NCBI RefSeq assembly: GCF_025527015.1
Contig: NZ_JAODIM010000043.1
Coordinates: 62,001-126,000, forward strand
Source of the DNA: Winslowiella arboricola
GTDB taxonomy: Bacteria > Pseudomonadota > Gammaproteobacteria > Enterobacterales > Enterobacteriaceae
Length of the DNA stretch: 64,000 nt
Reading direction: 5' to 3'
Numbering within the stretch: position 1 is the stretch's first letter; each line of letters begins with the position of its first letter. Made by a program: the position numbers and the translations under genes. The notes beneath the pieces were generated by a model. The model did no database searches. It worked only from the letters and a program-made list of their open reading frames with translations, and had not been told where the DNA came from. Positions 18,082 through 28,417 of this stretch are shown here, in pieces.

Positions 18082-19359
18082 TTAGTAACTCTCTTCGGCC
18101 TGCTTATGGAACAGTTCGCGGAATACCGGGTAAATATCTTCCGGCTCACGAATATGCTGAATGGCAAAGTTGCCAAAATTGGCTTGCAGATGTTCATATT
18201 CGCGCCACAACGTCTGGTGCGCACGTCGGGTGATTTCGATATAGCTGTAGTAACGCACTACCGGCAGAATATTTTTCGCCAGAATGTCATGACATAACGG
18301 TGAATCATCCGCCCAGTTATCACCATCGGAAGCCTGCGCCGCGTAGATATTCCACTGCGCCGGGTCATAACGCTCTTTTACCACTTCATCCATCAGCTTC
18401 AGCGCACTGGAAACAATGGTGCCGCCGGTCTCCTGTGAGTAGAAGAACTCCTGTTCATCCACCTCTTTTGCCTGAGTGTGGTGACGGATATAGACCACCT
18501 CGACATTTTTATAGGTCCGGCTCAGGAACAGATAGAGCAGGATATAAAAACGCTTGGCCATATCTTTAGTGGCCTGATCCATCGAGCCGGAAACGTCCAT
18601 CAGGCAGAACATCACCGCCTGGCTGGAAGGTTCCGGACGTTTCTCAAAGTTTTTATAGCGCAGATCAAAGGTGTCAATAAATGGCACGCGGGCAATGCGC
18701 GCACGCAATTCAGCGATCTCTTTACGCAGACGCTCCTCTTCCAGCAGCTGGGCAGGTTCGGCTTTTTCCACCGTTGCCAGTGTTTCTTCCAGTTCCGTTA
18801 CCATCCGCCGCTTACCGGCAGTCATCGCGGTGCGACGCGCCAGTGAGTTCTGCAGGGAGCGAACCACGCTGATATTGGCCGGAACCCCATTAGCGGTATA
18901 ACCCGCCCGATGGGTTTTATACTCATTTAACTGACGATGCTGGTTTTTGCGCAAGTTGGGCAGGGCGAGATCTTCAAACAACAGATCAAGGTATTCATCT
19001 TTAGAAATCTGAAAGACAAACTCGTCGCTACCTTCACCGTCCTGACTGGCGTTACCCTGGCCACTGCCGCCGCCACCGCCGCCCTGTGGACGTTCCACAC
19101 GGTCATTTTGTACAAAATGGTCGTTACCGGGATGAACACGATGGCGATGGCCGCCGCGCCCCTGATGAAAAATAGGTTCATGGATGTCATCCACCGGGAT
19201 GGAGACGGATTCACCGCTTTCAACGTCGGTAACCGAACGCTTGTTGATGGCCTCGGAGATCGACTGCTTGATTTGCGACTTGTAGCGGCGCAAGAAGCGC
19301 TGGCGGTTAACCGCGCTCTTGTTTTTGCCGTTAAGTCGCCGATCGATAAAATAGGCCAT
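18082..19359 (-). CDS. yeaH: YeaH, VWA-domain (UPF0229) protein
   Basis: A 425-aa protein of the UPF0229 family (E. coli YeaH 427 aa). The C-terminal half holds a von Willebrand A-like fold with the MIDAS-type motif MDVSGSM and later [11 protein letters not shown]; a glycine-rich low-complexity stretch ([10 protein letters not shown]) lies in the first third. It works with the YeaG kinase in nitrogen-starvation and stationary-phase adaptation; its direct partner is not settled. Start at 19359 ([15 protein letters not shown]) matches the family; an in-frame ATG six codons earlier does not. It follows yeaG by 95 bp in the same operon. Confidence 0.96.
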   Translation of the reverse strand: MAYFIDRRLNGKNKSAVNRQRFLRRYKSQIKQSISEAINKRSVTDVESGESVSIPVDDIHEPIFHQGRGGHRHRVHPGNDHFVQNDRVERPQGGGGGGSGQGNASQDGEGSDEFVFQISKDEYLDLLFEDLALPNLRKNQHRQLNEYKTHRAGYTANGVPANISVVRSLQNSLARRTAMTAGKRRMVTELEETLATVEKAEPAQLLEEERLRKEIAELRARIARVPFIDTFDLRYKNFEKRPEPSSQAVMFCLMDVSGSMDQATKDMAKRFYILLYLFLSRTYKNVEVVYIRHHTQAKEVDEQEFFYSQETGGTIVSSALKLMDEVVKERYDPAQWNIYAAQASDGDNWADDSPLCHDILAKNILPVVRYYSYIEITRRAHQTLWREYEHLQANFGNFAIQHIREPEDIYPVFRELFHKQAEESY

Positions 19360-19454
19360 AGTTCCCCCACACAACATTGCAAGCTGGTCGGGCGGTGAGC
19401 CCGACCTTTCCGATTTCGCATCCTTGCGTGTTCTGTGCTTACATGGCAGTCAAG

Positions 19455-21389
19455 TTAAGACGATTTACGCACACGCAGATACCATTCACACAGCAGGCGT
19501 ACCTGCTTACGGGTGTATCCTTTCTCCATCATGCGGTCAACAAAATCGTCGTGTTTCTTCTGTTCATCCGTGGACGTTTTGGCATTAAATGAAATCACCG
19601 GCAGCAACTCTTCGGTATTCGAGAACATTTTCTTCTCGATAACCGTGCGCAGTTTTTCGTAACTGGTCCAGTTAGGATTGCGGCCATTATTGTGCGCACG
19701 GGCGCGCAACACAAAGTTGACGATCTCATTACGGAAGTCTTTCGGGTTACTGATACCGGCAGGCTTCTCGATTTTCTCCAGTTCCGCATTCAGCGATTCA
19801 CGGTCAAACAGCTGACCGGTATCCGGGTCGCGGTACTCCTGATCCTGAATCCAGAAGTCAGCGTAAGTGACATAGCGGTCAAAAATATTCTGGCCATACT
19901 CGGAATAGGATTCGAGGTAAGCAGTCTGAATTTCTTTACCGATAAACTCGGCGTATTTCGGAATCAGATAGCCTTTCAGATGCTCAAGATATTTCTCCGC
20001 CAGATCTTGTGGGAACTGCTCGCGCTCAATCTGCTGCTCCAAAACGTAGAACAGGTGTACCGGGTTGGCTGCCACTTCCACATGGTCGAAGTTAAATACC
20101 CGTGAAAGGATCTTAAAGGCAAAGCGGGTCGACAGGCCGTTCATCCCTTCATCAACGCCACCGTAATCACGATACTCCTGATAGGATTTCGCTTTCGGAT
20201 CGGTATCTTTCAGGCTTTCACCATCATAAACGCGCATTTTTGAATAGGTGCTGGAGTTTTCCGGCTCTTTCAGGCGCGACAGAATGGAGAAACGGGCCAG
20301 CGTTTCCAGCGTGCCCGGCGCGCAAGGCGCATGGGTCAGCTCACTGTGATTAAGCAGTTTCTCGTAGATTTTAATCTCTTCCGAAACCCGCAGGCAGTAA
20401 GGCACTTTGACAATATAAACACGGTCAAGGAACGCCTCATTGTTTTTGTTGTTTCGGAACTGCACCCACTCAGATTCGTTGGAGTGCGCGAGGATAATAC
20501 CGTTAAACGGCAGGGCGGAGATCCCTTCAGTACCGTTATAGTTACCTTCCTGGGTGGCGGTCAGCAGCGGATGCAGCACTTTAATCGGTGCTTTAAACAT
20601 CTCGACGAATTCCATAATCCCCTGGTTCGCGCGGCAGAGTGCGCCAGAGTAACCGTAAGCATCAGGATCGTTCTGCGCATGGTTTTCCAGTTTGCGGATA
20701 TCCACTTTACCTACCAGCGCTGAGATATCCTGATTGTTCTCATCGCCTGGCTCAGTTTTGGCAATCGCCAGCTGTTCCAGAATCGACGGCCACACTTTAA
20801 CCACTTTAAAGCGGGTAATATCGCCGCCAAAGTCATGCAGGCGTTTCGCGGCCCACGGCGACATAATGGTACCGAGGTAGCGGCGCGGCACGCCGTACTC
20901 TTTTTCCAGGATATTGGCGTCTTCCTGTGGATTAAACAGACACAACGGGTGATCGTTTACCGGGCTGCGTTCGCCATCCGCACTCAGAACGTAAATGGGT
21001 ACACGTTGCATTAATGATTTCAGCCGCTCGGCCAGCGACGACTTACCGCCACCGACTGGACCCAGCAGGTACAGAATCTGTTTCTTCTCCTCAAGCCCTT
21101 GCGCCGCATGTTTCAGGTAGGAGACGATCTGTTCAATCGCTTCCTCCATACCATAAAACTCTTCAAAGGCCGGATAACGTGCCACGACGCGATTGGAAAA
21201 CAGGCGGGAAAGGCGTGGCTCCAGAGCAGTATCAACCATTGTTGGCTCTCCGATAGCCATTAACAGTCGTTCTGCCGCGTTAACGTATGCACTGCGATCC
21301 TGCTTTGCAATAGCAAGAAATTCCTGCAGTGTGAACTCTTCGTCCTTGGCTGCTTCATAACGCTGACGATAGTGATCGAATATATTCAT
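19455..21389 (-). CDS. yeaG: YeaG, PrkA-family serine protein kinase
   Basis: A 644-aa protein identical in length to E. coli YeaG. An N-terminal AAA-like domain has the P-loop GPVGGGKSS, and the C-terminal PrkA kinase domain follows. It forms an operon with yeaH and is linked to sustained nitrogen starvation and stationary phase; SpoVR-like ycgB (at 8.1 kb here) is a functional relative. A well-formed sigma-54 promoter lies about 90 bp upstream, agreeing with known Ntr control in E. coli. Sequence conservation is near complete, including the C-terminal CEWYLRVRKSS. Confidence 0.98.
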   Translation of the reverse strand: MNIFDHYRQRYEAAKDEEFTLQEFLAIAKQDRSAYVNAAERLLMAIGEPTMVDTALEPRLSRLFSNRVVARYPAFEEFYGMEEAIEQIVSYLKHAAQGLEEKKQILYLLGPVGGGKSSLAERLKSLMQRVPIYVLSADGERSPVNDHPLCLFNPQEDANILEKEYGVPRRYLGTIMSPWAAKRLHDFGGDITRFKVVKVWPSILEQLAIAKTEPGDENNQDISALVGKVDIRKLENHAQNDPDAYGYSGALCRANQGIMEFVEMFKAPIKVLHPLLTATQEGNYNGTEGISALPFNGIILAHSNESEWVQFRNNKNNEAFLDRVYIVKVPYCLRVSEEIKIYEKLLNHSELTHAPCAPGTLETLARFSILSRLKEPENSSTYSKMRVYDGESLKDTDPKAKSYQEYRDYGGVDEGMNGLSTRFAFKILSRVFNFDHVEVAANPVHLFYVLEQQIEREQFPQDLAEKYLEHLKGYLIPKYAEFIGKEIQTAYLESYSEYGQNIFDRYVTYADFWIQDQEYRDPDTGQLFDRESLNAELEKIEKPAGISNPKDFRNEIVNFVLRARAHNNGRNPNWTSYEKLRTVIEKKMFSNTEELLPVISFNAKTSTDEQKKHDDFVDRMMEKGYTRKQVRLLCEWYLRVRKSS

Positions 21390-21833
21390 AGCGATGCCCG
21401 TCCTTTCGTTTTTAGCACAGGTAAAAGGAGCTTAAAAAAAGATCTGGTTGCTCCCGGAAGATATTCTCTAATGTGAGTACAGCAACCCTTATGCCAACCT
21501 GACGTTTTTTTATCGGGATACACAATTCTTATGGTTACTCTGCTCGCTTCAATTTAGCGTCTTACTTTTAACTGTAGAAGGCATTTAAGATTTTTCCTCA
21601 GCCCTCTATAGTTTTTGATGAAATTTCAATAACAAAGTCAGAATCCTTCTAACGCAAATCCCCCGGCAGACGCGGGCTGAGAGAAAATTGTAAATAAGCA
21701 ATGACAATCTTTGCGCAGGCATTGCGGATTAAATTGATTCTAAGTGCTACCGAATATGTAAATTTCTCAACAGCACGCCTGTCAGTGGTTACACTGTGTA
21801 GCCTGATTGTTATATTTATGGAATGAATAAATT
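21390..21833. other. 444-bp divergent promoter region, yeaG/mipA
   Basis: No reading frame is supported. The segment nearest yeaG contains a sigma-54 promoter on the minus strand (listed separately); the AT-rich half (21540-21830) should contain the mipA promoter. No other distinct element was identified. Confidence 0.5.
21481..21496 (-). promoter_or_regulatory. Sigma-54 promoter of yeaGH
   Basis: On the minus strand the sequence reads TGGCATAAGGGTTGCT: the -24 GG and -12 GC lie exactly 10 bp apart and the match to TGGCAC-N5-TTGCW is all but one base. It sits 92-107 bp before the yeaG start codon. yeaG transcription in E. coli is Ntr-dependent, which supports the call. Confidence 0.8.
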
Positions 21834-22586
21834 GTGAACCATTTCAAAGTTAGCGCGCTTGCTCTGCTTTTACCTTGTTGTTTTACCGCTTTTTCTGTCA
21901 ATGCTGACCCGCTAAGTCTGGGAATGTCAGTTATTTACTCAGAAAGTCCATATAAAAGTGGTCAGGATCGTTACTATCCGGTGCCGATCATTAATTATGA
22001 AGGTGAGAACTTCTACTTCCGCACTCTGTCCGCCGGTTATTACCTGTGGAAAGACCAGCAGGACCAGCTGTCGCTGACCGTTCTTGGCTCACCGCAGAAC
22101 TACGATCCTGATGACAGTGATGACGGCGATATGAAAGCGCTGAATAAACGCCGCATGACCGTTATGGCTGGCGCCTCTTACCGTCACACTGCCGAGTGGG
22201 GCATTGTGCGCACCACACTGGTGGGCGACGTGCTGAACAACAGTAACGGTATTATCTGGGATCTCACTTACCTCTATCCCTTCAAGTTTGGCGACGACTT
22301 AAGCGTAACGCCAGGCCTCGGTGTGCTGTGGAACAGCGCGAACCAGAACCGTTATTACTACGGCATCTCTGGCTCGGAGTCAGCGCGCAGTGGCCTGAAC
22401 AGCTACGATCCTGATGATAGCTGGAGTCCCTACGTTGAGCTGAGTTTCGATTATAAAGTGAACCAGAACTGGCGCGCCAGCCTGGTCGGTCGCTATACCC
22501 GCCTTGGCGATGAAATCAAAGACAGCCCGATGGTGGATAAAAGTTCCCAGGCGATGGTCTGGACCGGTTTAAGCTATAGCTTCTAG
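21834..22586 (+). CDS. mipA: MltA-interacting outer membrane protein MipA
   Basis: MipA (250 aa; E. coli 248) is an outer-membrane beta-barrel/scaffold that bridges MltA and PBP1B. A signal peptide (KVSALALLLPCCFTAFSVNA) is followed by the family motifs YYPVPIINYEGENFYFR, GYYLWKD and the terminal Phe (WTGLSYSF) needed for outer-membrane assembly. The start appears to be GTG at 21834; no in-frame ATG precedes it. A strong hairpin terminator closes the gene, so it is monocistronic. Confidence 0.93.
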   Translation: MNHFKVSALALLLPCCFTAFSVNADPLSLGMSVIYSESPYKSGQDRYYPVPIINYEGENFYFRTLSAGYYLWKDQQDQLSLTVLGSPQNYDPDDSDDGDMKALNKRRMTVMAGASYRHTAEWGIVRTTLVGDVLNNSNGIIWDLTYLYPFKFGDDLSVTPGLGVLWNSANQNRYYYGISGSESARSGLNSYDPDDSWSPYVELSFDYKVNQNWRASLVGRYTRLGDEIKDSPMVDKSSQAMVWTGLSYSF

Positions 22587-22601
22587 CGACAAGCGCTGCA
22601 C

Positions 22602-22630
22602 AACAAAGGGGCACGGTTTGCCCCTTTGTT
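22602..22630 (+). terminator. Terminator of mipA
   Basis: A 12-bp stem, aacaaaggggca with tgcccctttgtt and a 5-nt loop, 15 bp after the mipA stop. Confidence 0.75.
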
Positions 22631-22666
22631 TGATCGCGTGCATTATTTTGGTGCAAGGAGAAAATC

Positions 22667-23518
22667 ATGAGTAATACAGTGACTTTCCCGCAGGCAATCA
22701 CCTTGCCCGCTATTGGTCAGGGCAGCTGGTATATGGGTGAAGATCCCGGCCAGCGAAAAAACGAAATCGCGGCGTTGCAGGCCGGATTAGAGTGCGGCCT
22801 GAAACTGATCGATACCGCAGAAATGTATGCTGACGGCGGCGCGGAACAAGTGGTGGGCGAAGCATTGCAGGGACGACGCGACAGCGCATGGCTGGTGTCA
22901 AAAGTTTATCCGTGGAATGCCGGCGAAGTGGATGCGATTGACGCCTGCGAACGCAGCCTGCGCCGGTTGCAGACGGATCACCTTGATCTCTATCTGCTGC
23001 ACTGGCGCGGCAGTGTGCCGCTGGAAGAGACCATTCGCGCGATGGAAAAACTGCAACAGCAGGGAAAAATCCGCCAGTGGGGCGTATCGAATTTTGATAT
23101 CGATGATTTGCAGGAGCTATGGCAGGAAGCGGGCGGCAGTGCCTGCGCCACCAATCAGGTGCTGTATCATCTGGCTTCGCGCGGTATCGAATATGCTGTA
23201 TTGCCCGAGTGTCAGCAACGGCAGATCCCGGTAATGGCATACTGTCCGCTGGCGCAGGCCGGACGTCTGCGTCGCGATCTGTTTGGCAACGCCATGCTGC
23301 AACAACTTGCACAACAAAAGGGCATCACTGTTGCTCAGCTTCTGCTGGCATGGGTAATCCGCAAGGACGGGGTGATTGCGATCCCCAAAGCCAGTTCGGT
23401 GACGCATGTGCAGGAAAATGCCGCGGCGCTGGATATTCGCTTTAGCAGTGAAGAACTGGCAGCGATTAATCAGCAGTTTCCGCCGCCGGGCGGGAAGATG
23501 CCACTGGATGTGGTGTAA
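22667..23518 (+). CDS. yeaE: Aldo/keto reductase YeaE
   Basis: A 283-aa NADPH-dependent aldo/keto reductase (E. coli YeaE 284 aa), shown in E. coli to reduce methylglyoxal. The TIM-barrel signatures are present: catalytic Asp and Tyr in IDTAEMYADGGAE, Lys in VSKVYPWN, His in YLLHWRG, and the cofactor segment IPKASSVTHV. ATG at 22667 follows CAAGGAG. Not part of an obvious operon; a palindromic repeat block separates it from the convergent yeaD. Confidence 0.95.
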   Translation: MSNTVTFPQAITLPAIGQGSWYMGEDPGQRKNEIAALQAGLECGLKLIDTAEMYADGGAEQVVGEALQGRRDSAWLVSKVYPWNAGEVDAIDACERSLRRLQTDHLDLYLLHWRGSVPLEETIRAMEKLQQQGKIRQWGVSNFDIDDLQELWQEAGGSACATNQVLYHLASRGIEYAVLPECQQRQIPVMAYCPLAQAGRLRRDLFGNAMLQQLAQQKGITVAQLLLAWVIRKDGVIAIPKASSVTHVQENAAALDIRFSSEELAAINQQFPPPGGKMPLDVV

Positions 23519-23534
23519 AAAATTGTGCGAGAAC

Positions 23535-23642
23535 TCCGGGCGGCGGTAACGCCGTCATTGCATTAGATGCAAATCCGTAACCCGGGCGGCGATAACGCCG
23601 CCCCTACGTTCAATTGATGTAGGGGCAGCGTTATCGCCGCCC
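23535..23642. repeat. Intergenic palindrome block R3
   Basis: Between the convergent yeaE and yeaD. A near-perfect inverted repeat (24-nt arms 23584-23607 and 23619-23642, one mismatch), each arm itself a GGGCGGCG-type hairpin ending in CCTAC/GTAGG, plus a degenerate third unit at 23535-23556. It belongs to the same family as R4 (28352) and R5 (55762). Confidence 0.85.
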
Positions 23643-23647
23643 GTTAA

Positions 23648-24526
23648 TCAACCTTTTTTGCGCAGACGCAGGGTCGTGCCGAGACGCGCAGGCTTTTCTC
23701 CGGCACTCTTCATCGGCTGACTGATATGCGCCGTCTCCACACAGACAAAGGTTTTATAACCGTCGTTAGCCATATCCGCCATGCTGCAGGACAGTTCTGC
23801 GCCCGGGTTCCAGGTGACAACGTCACTTTGATAGTGATGATAGACTTCAATCACGCGATTGCCCGCGCTGTCATCAATCAGACTGCAATCTTCCGGCTGT
23901 GTGTGAATGCGATCGACGCGTGACGGGTAACGTTGCTTGCCATTTTCCGCTTCGCCCGTCACACCATTATTCACTTTATCAATAAACTGTTTGCCCAGTC
24001 CGCTGACTTCAACACCGGCAATATCTTCAACCGCAAAGTAGCTGTGCAGCGCCGCAGTGGCTTCATAATCGCCATGGGCTTCCAGCTCTATTTCACAGCG
24101 CTCGCCGAGGCGGAAGCGGGCGAACAGGGTGAAATCATGCGGCCACAGCTTTTTAGTCTGCTCGTCGCTCTCCAGCACCAGCGTCAGTATCACGCCATCT
24201 TCATTCTCATCATGCGCCGACAGCGTCCATGGCAGGTTACGGGCAAAGCCATGGGCAGGTTCGCCAGCCGGACCGAACCAGGGCCAGCAGATCGGCACGC
24301 CGCCACGAATCGCTTTACCGGGGGTGAACGGGGTTTTCTCGCTAAGCCAAATCACCGGTTTCTCGCCGCTCGGCTGCCAGGCGATCAGCTGGGCGCCCTG
24401 CAATGTAATCGCGGCACGCACTTTCGGATGACTGATCACAATAACCGGCAGCTGGTCGATCTGACGCAGGGAAAGATAAGGCGTGATTTGATTAACAACA
24501 GGCAGGGTAAAAAGTTTTTCGCTCAT
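23648..24526 (-). CDS. yeaD: D-hexose-6-phosphate mutarotase YeaD
   Basis: A 292-aa galactose-mutarotase-fold enzyme (E. coli YeaD 294 aa), a glucose-6-phosphate 1-epimerase family member. The conserved segments GAQLIAWQPSGEKPVIWLS, GGVPICWPWFG, and the catalytic His/Glu region (ALHSYFAVEDI, VCVETAHI) are present. It lies directly downstream of gapA on the same strand, but the gapA terminator is between them, so its own promoter or readthrough is needed. Cytosolic. Confidence 0.95.
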   Translation of the reverse strand: MSEKLFTLPVVNQITPYLSLRQIDQLPVIVISHPKVRAAITLQGAQLIAWQPSGEKPVIWLSEKTPFTPGKAIRGGVPICWPWFGPAGEPAHGFARNLPWTLSAHDENEDGVILTLVLESDEQTKKLWPHDFTLFARFRLGERCEIELEAHGDYEATAALHSYFAVEDIAGVEVSGLGKQFIDKVNNGVTGEAENGKQRYPSRVDRIHTQPEDCSLIDDSAGNRVIEVYHHYQSDVVTWNPGAELSCSMADMANDGYKTFVCVETAHISQPMKSAGEKPARLGTTLRLRKKG

Positions 24527-24562
24527 AATGAATCCTGTTTAATTAAGATTCCGACGATAAAA

Positions 24563-24584
24563 AAGGGCGACCTCAGTCGCCCTT
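24563..24584 (-). terminator. Terminator of gapA
   Basis: Stem aagggcgac/gtcgccctt with a 4-nt loop, followed on the minus strand by TTTTTTA. Between gapA and yeaD. Confidence 0.9.
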
Positions 24585-24607
24585 CATAATCAGTTGTTCA
24601 TCATCAC

Positions 24608-25621
<1,014 letters not shown>

Positions 25622-25812
25622 TTATTAGTGAATAAAAGGTTGGCTGTAAAATTACAAAAACCATACCAGGCGTCAAGCGGAATCGTGTCAATTGTTGCGA
25701 CAAATCAAACCAGTGAGCAGGAATTATGCGATGCAAAACCGACTCCGCGACGACACATAGCTCTGTATATTGGGGCACGATCCCTGAATCTAAAGGGATG
25801 TTAGTTTCGAAG

Positions 25813-25828
25813 GGTGATCTGAGTCACA
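25813..25828. promoter_or_regulatory. CRP-type site between gapA and msrB
   Basis: GGTGA-N6-TCACA, one mismatch from the CRP consensus, 207 bp upstream of gapA and 120 bp upstream of msrB. gapA of E. coli has a CRP-dependent promoter, so gapA is the likelier target. Confidence 0.5.
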
Positions 25829-25947
25829 CTTTTAACCACGTCTCGAATGATGACCCTGTCAGGCACGAAAAAATCACCTGAAGTTGTTAAGTGTTTGTTA
25901 GAATACTAGCTGAAGTTTTCAGAATAACACTGCCAGAGATGACCAAA

Positions 25948-26361
25948 ATGGCTAAAGAACCAACACATTCTATCACACCCGAAACTGAACTGACCGAGAT
26001 GCAGCGCTATGTTACGCAGCAACGCGGTACTGAACCACCATATTCCGGCGCACTGCTGCACAACAAAGACGAAGGTATTTATCACTGCCTGGTGTGTAGC
26101 GCGCCGCTGTTTTTATCCGAAACCAAGTACGATTCCGGTTGCGGCTGGCCGAGTTTCTATCAGCCGTACAGTGACGATGCTATCCGCTATCTGGATGATA
26201 ATACCCACGGTATGCAGCGTATTGAAATTCGCTGTGGCAGCTGTGATGCGCATCTGGGACATGTTTTCCCTGATGGTCCGCAACCCGGCGGCGAGCGCTA
26301 TTGTGTCAACTCTGCCTCACTCAGCTTTACCGATGATGACGGCAAGCAAACCAAAGGCTGA
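25948..26361 (+). CDS. msrB: Methionine-R-sulfoxide reductase MsrB
   Basis: MsrB (137 aa as in E. coli) reduces the R-isomer of methionine sulfoxide in proteins. The structural zinc site Cys47/Cys50 (HCLVC) and Cys96/Cys99 (CGSC) and the catalytic Cys119 ([10 protein letters not shown]) are present. The ATG at 25948 (MAKEPTHS) aligns with the family; an in-frame ATG three codons upstream is possible. yeaC follows after 4 bp, so they form an operon. Confidence 0.97.
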   Translation: MAKEPTHSITPETELTEMQRYVTQQRGTEPPYSGALLHNKDEGIYHCLVCSAPLFLSETKYDSGCGWPSFYQPYSDDAIRYLDDNTHGMQRIEIRCGSCDAHLGHVFPDGPQPGGERYCVNSASLSFTDDDGKQTKG

Positions 26362-26365
26362 AGTG

Positions 26366-26647
26366 ATGCAAAAAGATCTTAACGAGATAATCGCCGCGAT
26401 GACGCCGGATGTCTATCAGCGGCTGGCGACTGCGGTTGAAATCGGTAAGTGGGCGGATGGCGTGGCGCTGACGCCGGAGCAGAAAGAGAACTGTCTGCAA
26501 CTGGTGCTGTTGTGGCAGGCGAAGTATAACGACCAGCCGCAGCATATGAGCATTGGTCAGGACGGACAGATTGTTACCAAAACCAAGCAGCAGCTGAAAG
26601 AAGAGTTTGGTATCAGCGCGGAAGTGACGCGCATTAATCTGCAATAA
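26366..26647 (+). CDS. yeaC: DUF1315 family protein YeaC
   Basis: A 93-aa cytosolic protein matching E. coli YeaC (90 aa), with the conserved core MTPDVYQRLATAVEIGKW and LTPEQKENCLQLVLLWQAK. Its role is unknown. It starts 4 bp after the msrB stop (ATG 26366), is translationally coupled to it and ends at a clear hairpin. Confidence 0.93.
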   Translation: MQKDLNEIIAAMTPDVYQRLATAVEIGKWADGVALTPEQKENCLQLVLLWQAKYNDQPQHMSIGQDGQIVTKTKQQLKEEFGISAEVTRINLQ

Positions 26648-26657
26648 GCAGCGATAA

Positions 26658-26682
26658 CACGGGCTGATGTTTTCAGCCCGTG
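26658..26682. terminator. Terminator between yeaC and pncA
   Basis: A perfect 10-bp stem cacgggctga/tcagcccgtg with a 5-nt loop, then ATCG and TTTTT on the plus strand. Ends the msrB-yeaC unit. Confidence 0.85.
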
Positions 26683-26689
26683 ATCGTTT

Positions 26690-27298
26690 TTAAAGGATAA
26701 TTGCGCCTGCGGCGGCCATAGCGGCAAATGCCTGCTCACTGGCGTCGGGTTGCAGATTGACACCACGACAGCCTTCGCGCAGCACCTCAACCTGATACCC
26801 CAGCTTCAGTGCATCCAGCACGCTGAATTTCACGCAGTAGTCGGTCGCCAGACCAATAATCAGCAGTGACTGAATCTCACGTCGCGACAGCCACTTGTCC
26901 AGCGCAGTTTTGCGGCGATAGCCATTATCAAAAAACGCACTGTAGCTATCGATAGCCGCATCCTGGCCTTTATGAAATACGCCCTGGATCAGCGATACAT
27001 CCAGCTGCGGATGAAATTCTGCTCCTGCACTCCCCTGGATGCAGTGATCCGGCCACCAGGTCTGTGGCAGTTCATTCAGCACACCCTCGGTAAAAGCGGG
27101 CTGAGCGGCAACCGAGGCGAAGCTGCCATGATCGGCCGGATGCCAGTCCTGTGAAGCGATCACCGTATCGCCACGCTGGCGAAACTCAGCGGCAAGGCGA
27201 TTGGCGACGGCAATGGTGGCATCGCCGTCATTGACCGCCAGTGCACCGCCGGGACAAAAGTCATTCTGCAGATCGATCAGCAATAAAGCTCGTTTCAT
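26690..27298 (-). CDS. pncA: Nicotinamidase PncA
   Basis: A 202-aa isochorismatase-fold enzyme that hydrolyses nicotinamide to nicotinate for NAD salvage (and activates pyrazinamide). The catalytic triad Asp9 (LIDLQNDF), Lys110 (FHKGQD) and Cys155 (ATDYCVKF) and the metal ligands Asp51, His53 and His85 are all visible. It is about 11 residues shorter at the C-terminus than E. coli PncA, beyond the fold. ansA ends 15 bp upstream, so sppA-ansA-pncA is probably one operon. Confidence 0.96.
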   Translation of the reverse strand: MKRALLLIDLQNDFCPGGALAVNDGDATIAVANRLAAEFRQRGDTVIASQDWHPADHGSFASVAAQPAFTEGVLNELPQTWWPDHCIQGSAGAEFHPQLDVSLIQGVFHKGQDAAIDSYSAFFDNGYRRKTALDKWLSRREIQSLLIIGLATDYCVKFSVLDALKLGYQVEVLREGCRGVNLQPDASEQAFAAMAAAGAIIL

Positions 27299-27313
27299 CA
27301 GGTTCTCATTATT

Positions 27314-28324
27314 TTAAAGGGTTAACTCACCGCGCAGATTGGTTTGCATCTGCTGGCGCACTTCGGCGCTGGAGAGGTTCTGGCTCAGCAGAAAATGCAG
27401 TTTGGTCAGCGCCGCTTCCACCGTCAGGTCAAAGCCGCTAATCACGCCCGCATGGGCCAGCGCATTGCCGGTCGCGTAGCCGCCCATATTGACCTTGCCG
27501 GACATGCACTGTGTCAGATTAACTACCACTATGCCGCGCGCGGCCGCATCTTTCAGTTCGTTAATAAATTCGGCATTTTGCGGCGCATTACCAACGCCAT
27601 AGGAACGCAATATCAGCGCTTTTACCGGCTGACGCAGGAAGTTACGCACTACCTCGGCGGAAATGCCCGGATAGATAGTGACCACGCCAATCGGCTGAGG
27701 TGAGGTCGGATGGACAATCAGCGGGCCGTTGCCCTGCGGGGCTGATGGCGTATTCAGACGGCGAATATGGATCCCGGCCTCCAGCAGCGGCGCCAGGTTT
27801 GGCGAAGCAAAGGCGTTAAAGCCATCGGCATGGGCTTTGGTGGTGCGGTTGCCGCGAAACAGGGTGTTATTAAAGAACAGGGTGACTTCATTAATGGGAT
27901 AGTTTGCCGCGACAAACAGCGCATTCAGCAGGTTTTGCTGGCCATCGGAACGCAGCTCGGCCAGCGGGATTTGCGATCCGGTCACAATTACCGGTTTCGC
28001 CAGATTCTCCAGCATAAAGGAGAGGGCGGAAGCGGTGAAAGCCATGGTGTCGGTACCATGCAGGATCACAAAGCCATCGTAGTTATCGTAGTTTCTCTCG
28101 ATGTCTTCCGCGATCGATTGCCAGTCCTCCGGGGTCATATCCGAGGAATCCATTAATGGCGCGTATTCATGGATGGTGAAGTCAGGCATCTCAGGACGGT
28201 GAAACTCGGGCATATTCGCCAGCTGGGTTTGCAGATGGCCGGATACCGGAATATAGCCTTGTTCAGAACGTTGCATACCGATGGTGCCGCCAGTGTAGGC
28301 AACATAGATAGATTTTTTTTGCAT
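27314..28324 (-). CDS. ansA: Cytoplasmic L-asparaginase I AnsA
   Basis: AnsA (336 aa; E. coli 338) hydrolyses L-asparagine to aspartate and ammonia in the cytosol (low-affinity type I). The two catalytic threonine motifs are present: VAYTGGTIGMQ near the N-terminus and ILHGTDTMAFTASAL further on. I start at ATG 28324 (MQKKSIYVAY); the longer frame runs back through the palindromic repeat R4 and is not conserved. Middle gene of sppA-ansA-pncA. Confidence 0.97.
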   Translation of the reverse strand: MQKKSIYVAYTGGTIGMQRSEQGYIPVSGHLQTQLANMPEFHRPEMPDFTIHEYAPLMDSSDMTPEDWQSIAEDIERNYDNYDGFVILHGTDTMAFTASALSFMLENLAKPVIVTGSQIPLAELRSDGQQNLLNALFVAANYPINEVTLFFNNTLFRGNRTTKAHADGFNAFASPNLAPLLEAGIHIRRLNTPSAPQGNGPLIVHPTSPQPIGVVTIYPGISAEVVRNFLRQPVKALILRSYGVGNAPQNAEFINELKDAAARGIVVVNLTQCMSGKVNMGGYATGNALAHAGVISGFDLTVEAALTKLHFLLSQNLSSAEVRQQMQTNLRGELTL

Positions 28325-28351
28325 AAATAGACTCAATTCGTCACTCAAAAA

Positions 28352-28410
28352 GGGCGGCGAGAACGCCGCCCCTGCAACAGACCAGCACAGGGGCAGCGTT
28401 CGCGCCGCCC
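28352..28410. repeat. Intergenic palindrome block R4
   Basis: Between sppA and ansA, inside an operon. Inverted repeat with 23-nt arms (28352-28374 and 28388-28410, two mismatches); each arm is a GGGCGGCG-type hairpin joined by CCTG/CAGG. Same family as R3 and R5. Confidence 0.85.
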
Positions 28411-28417
28411 GCACAGA

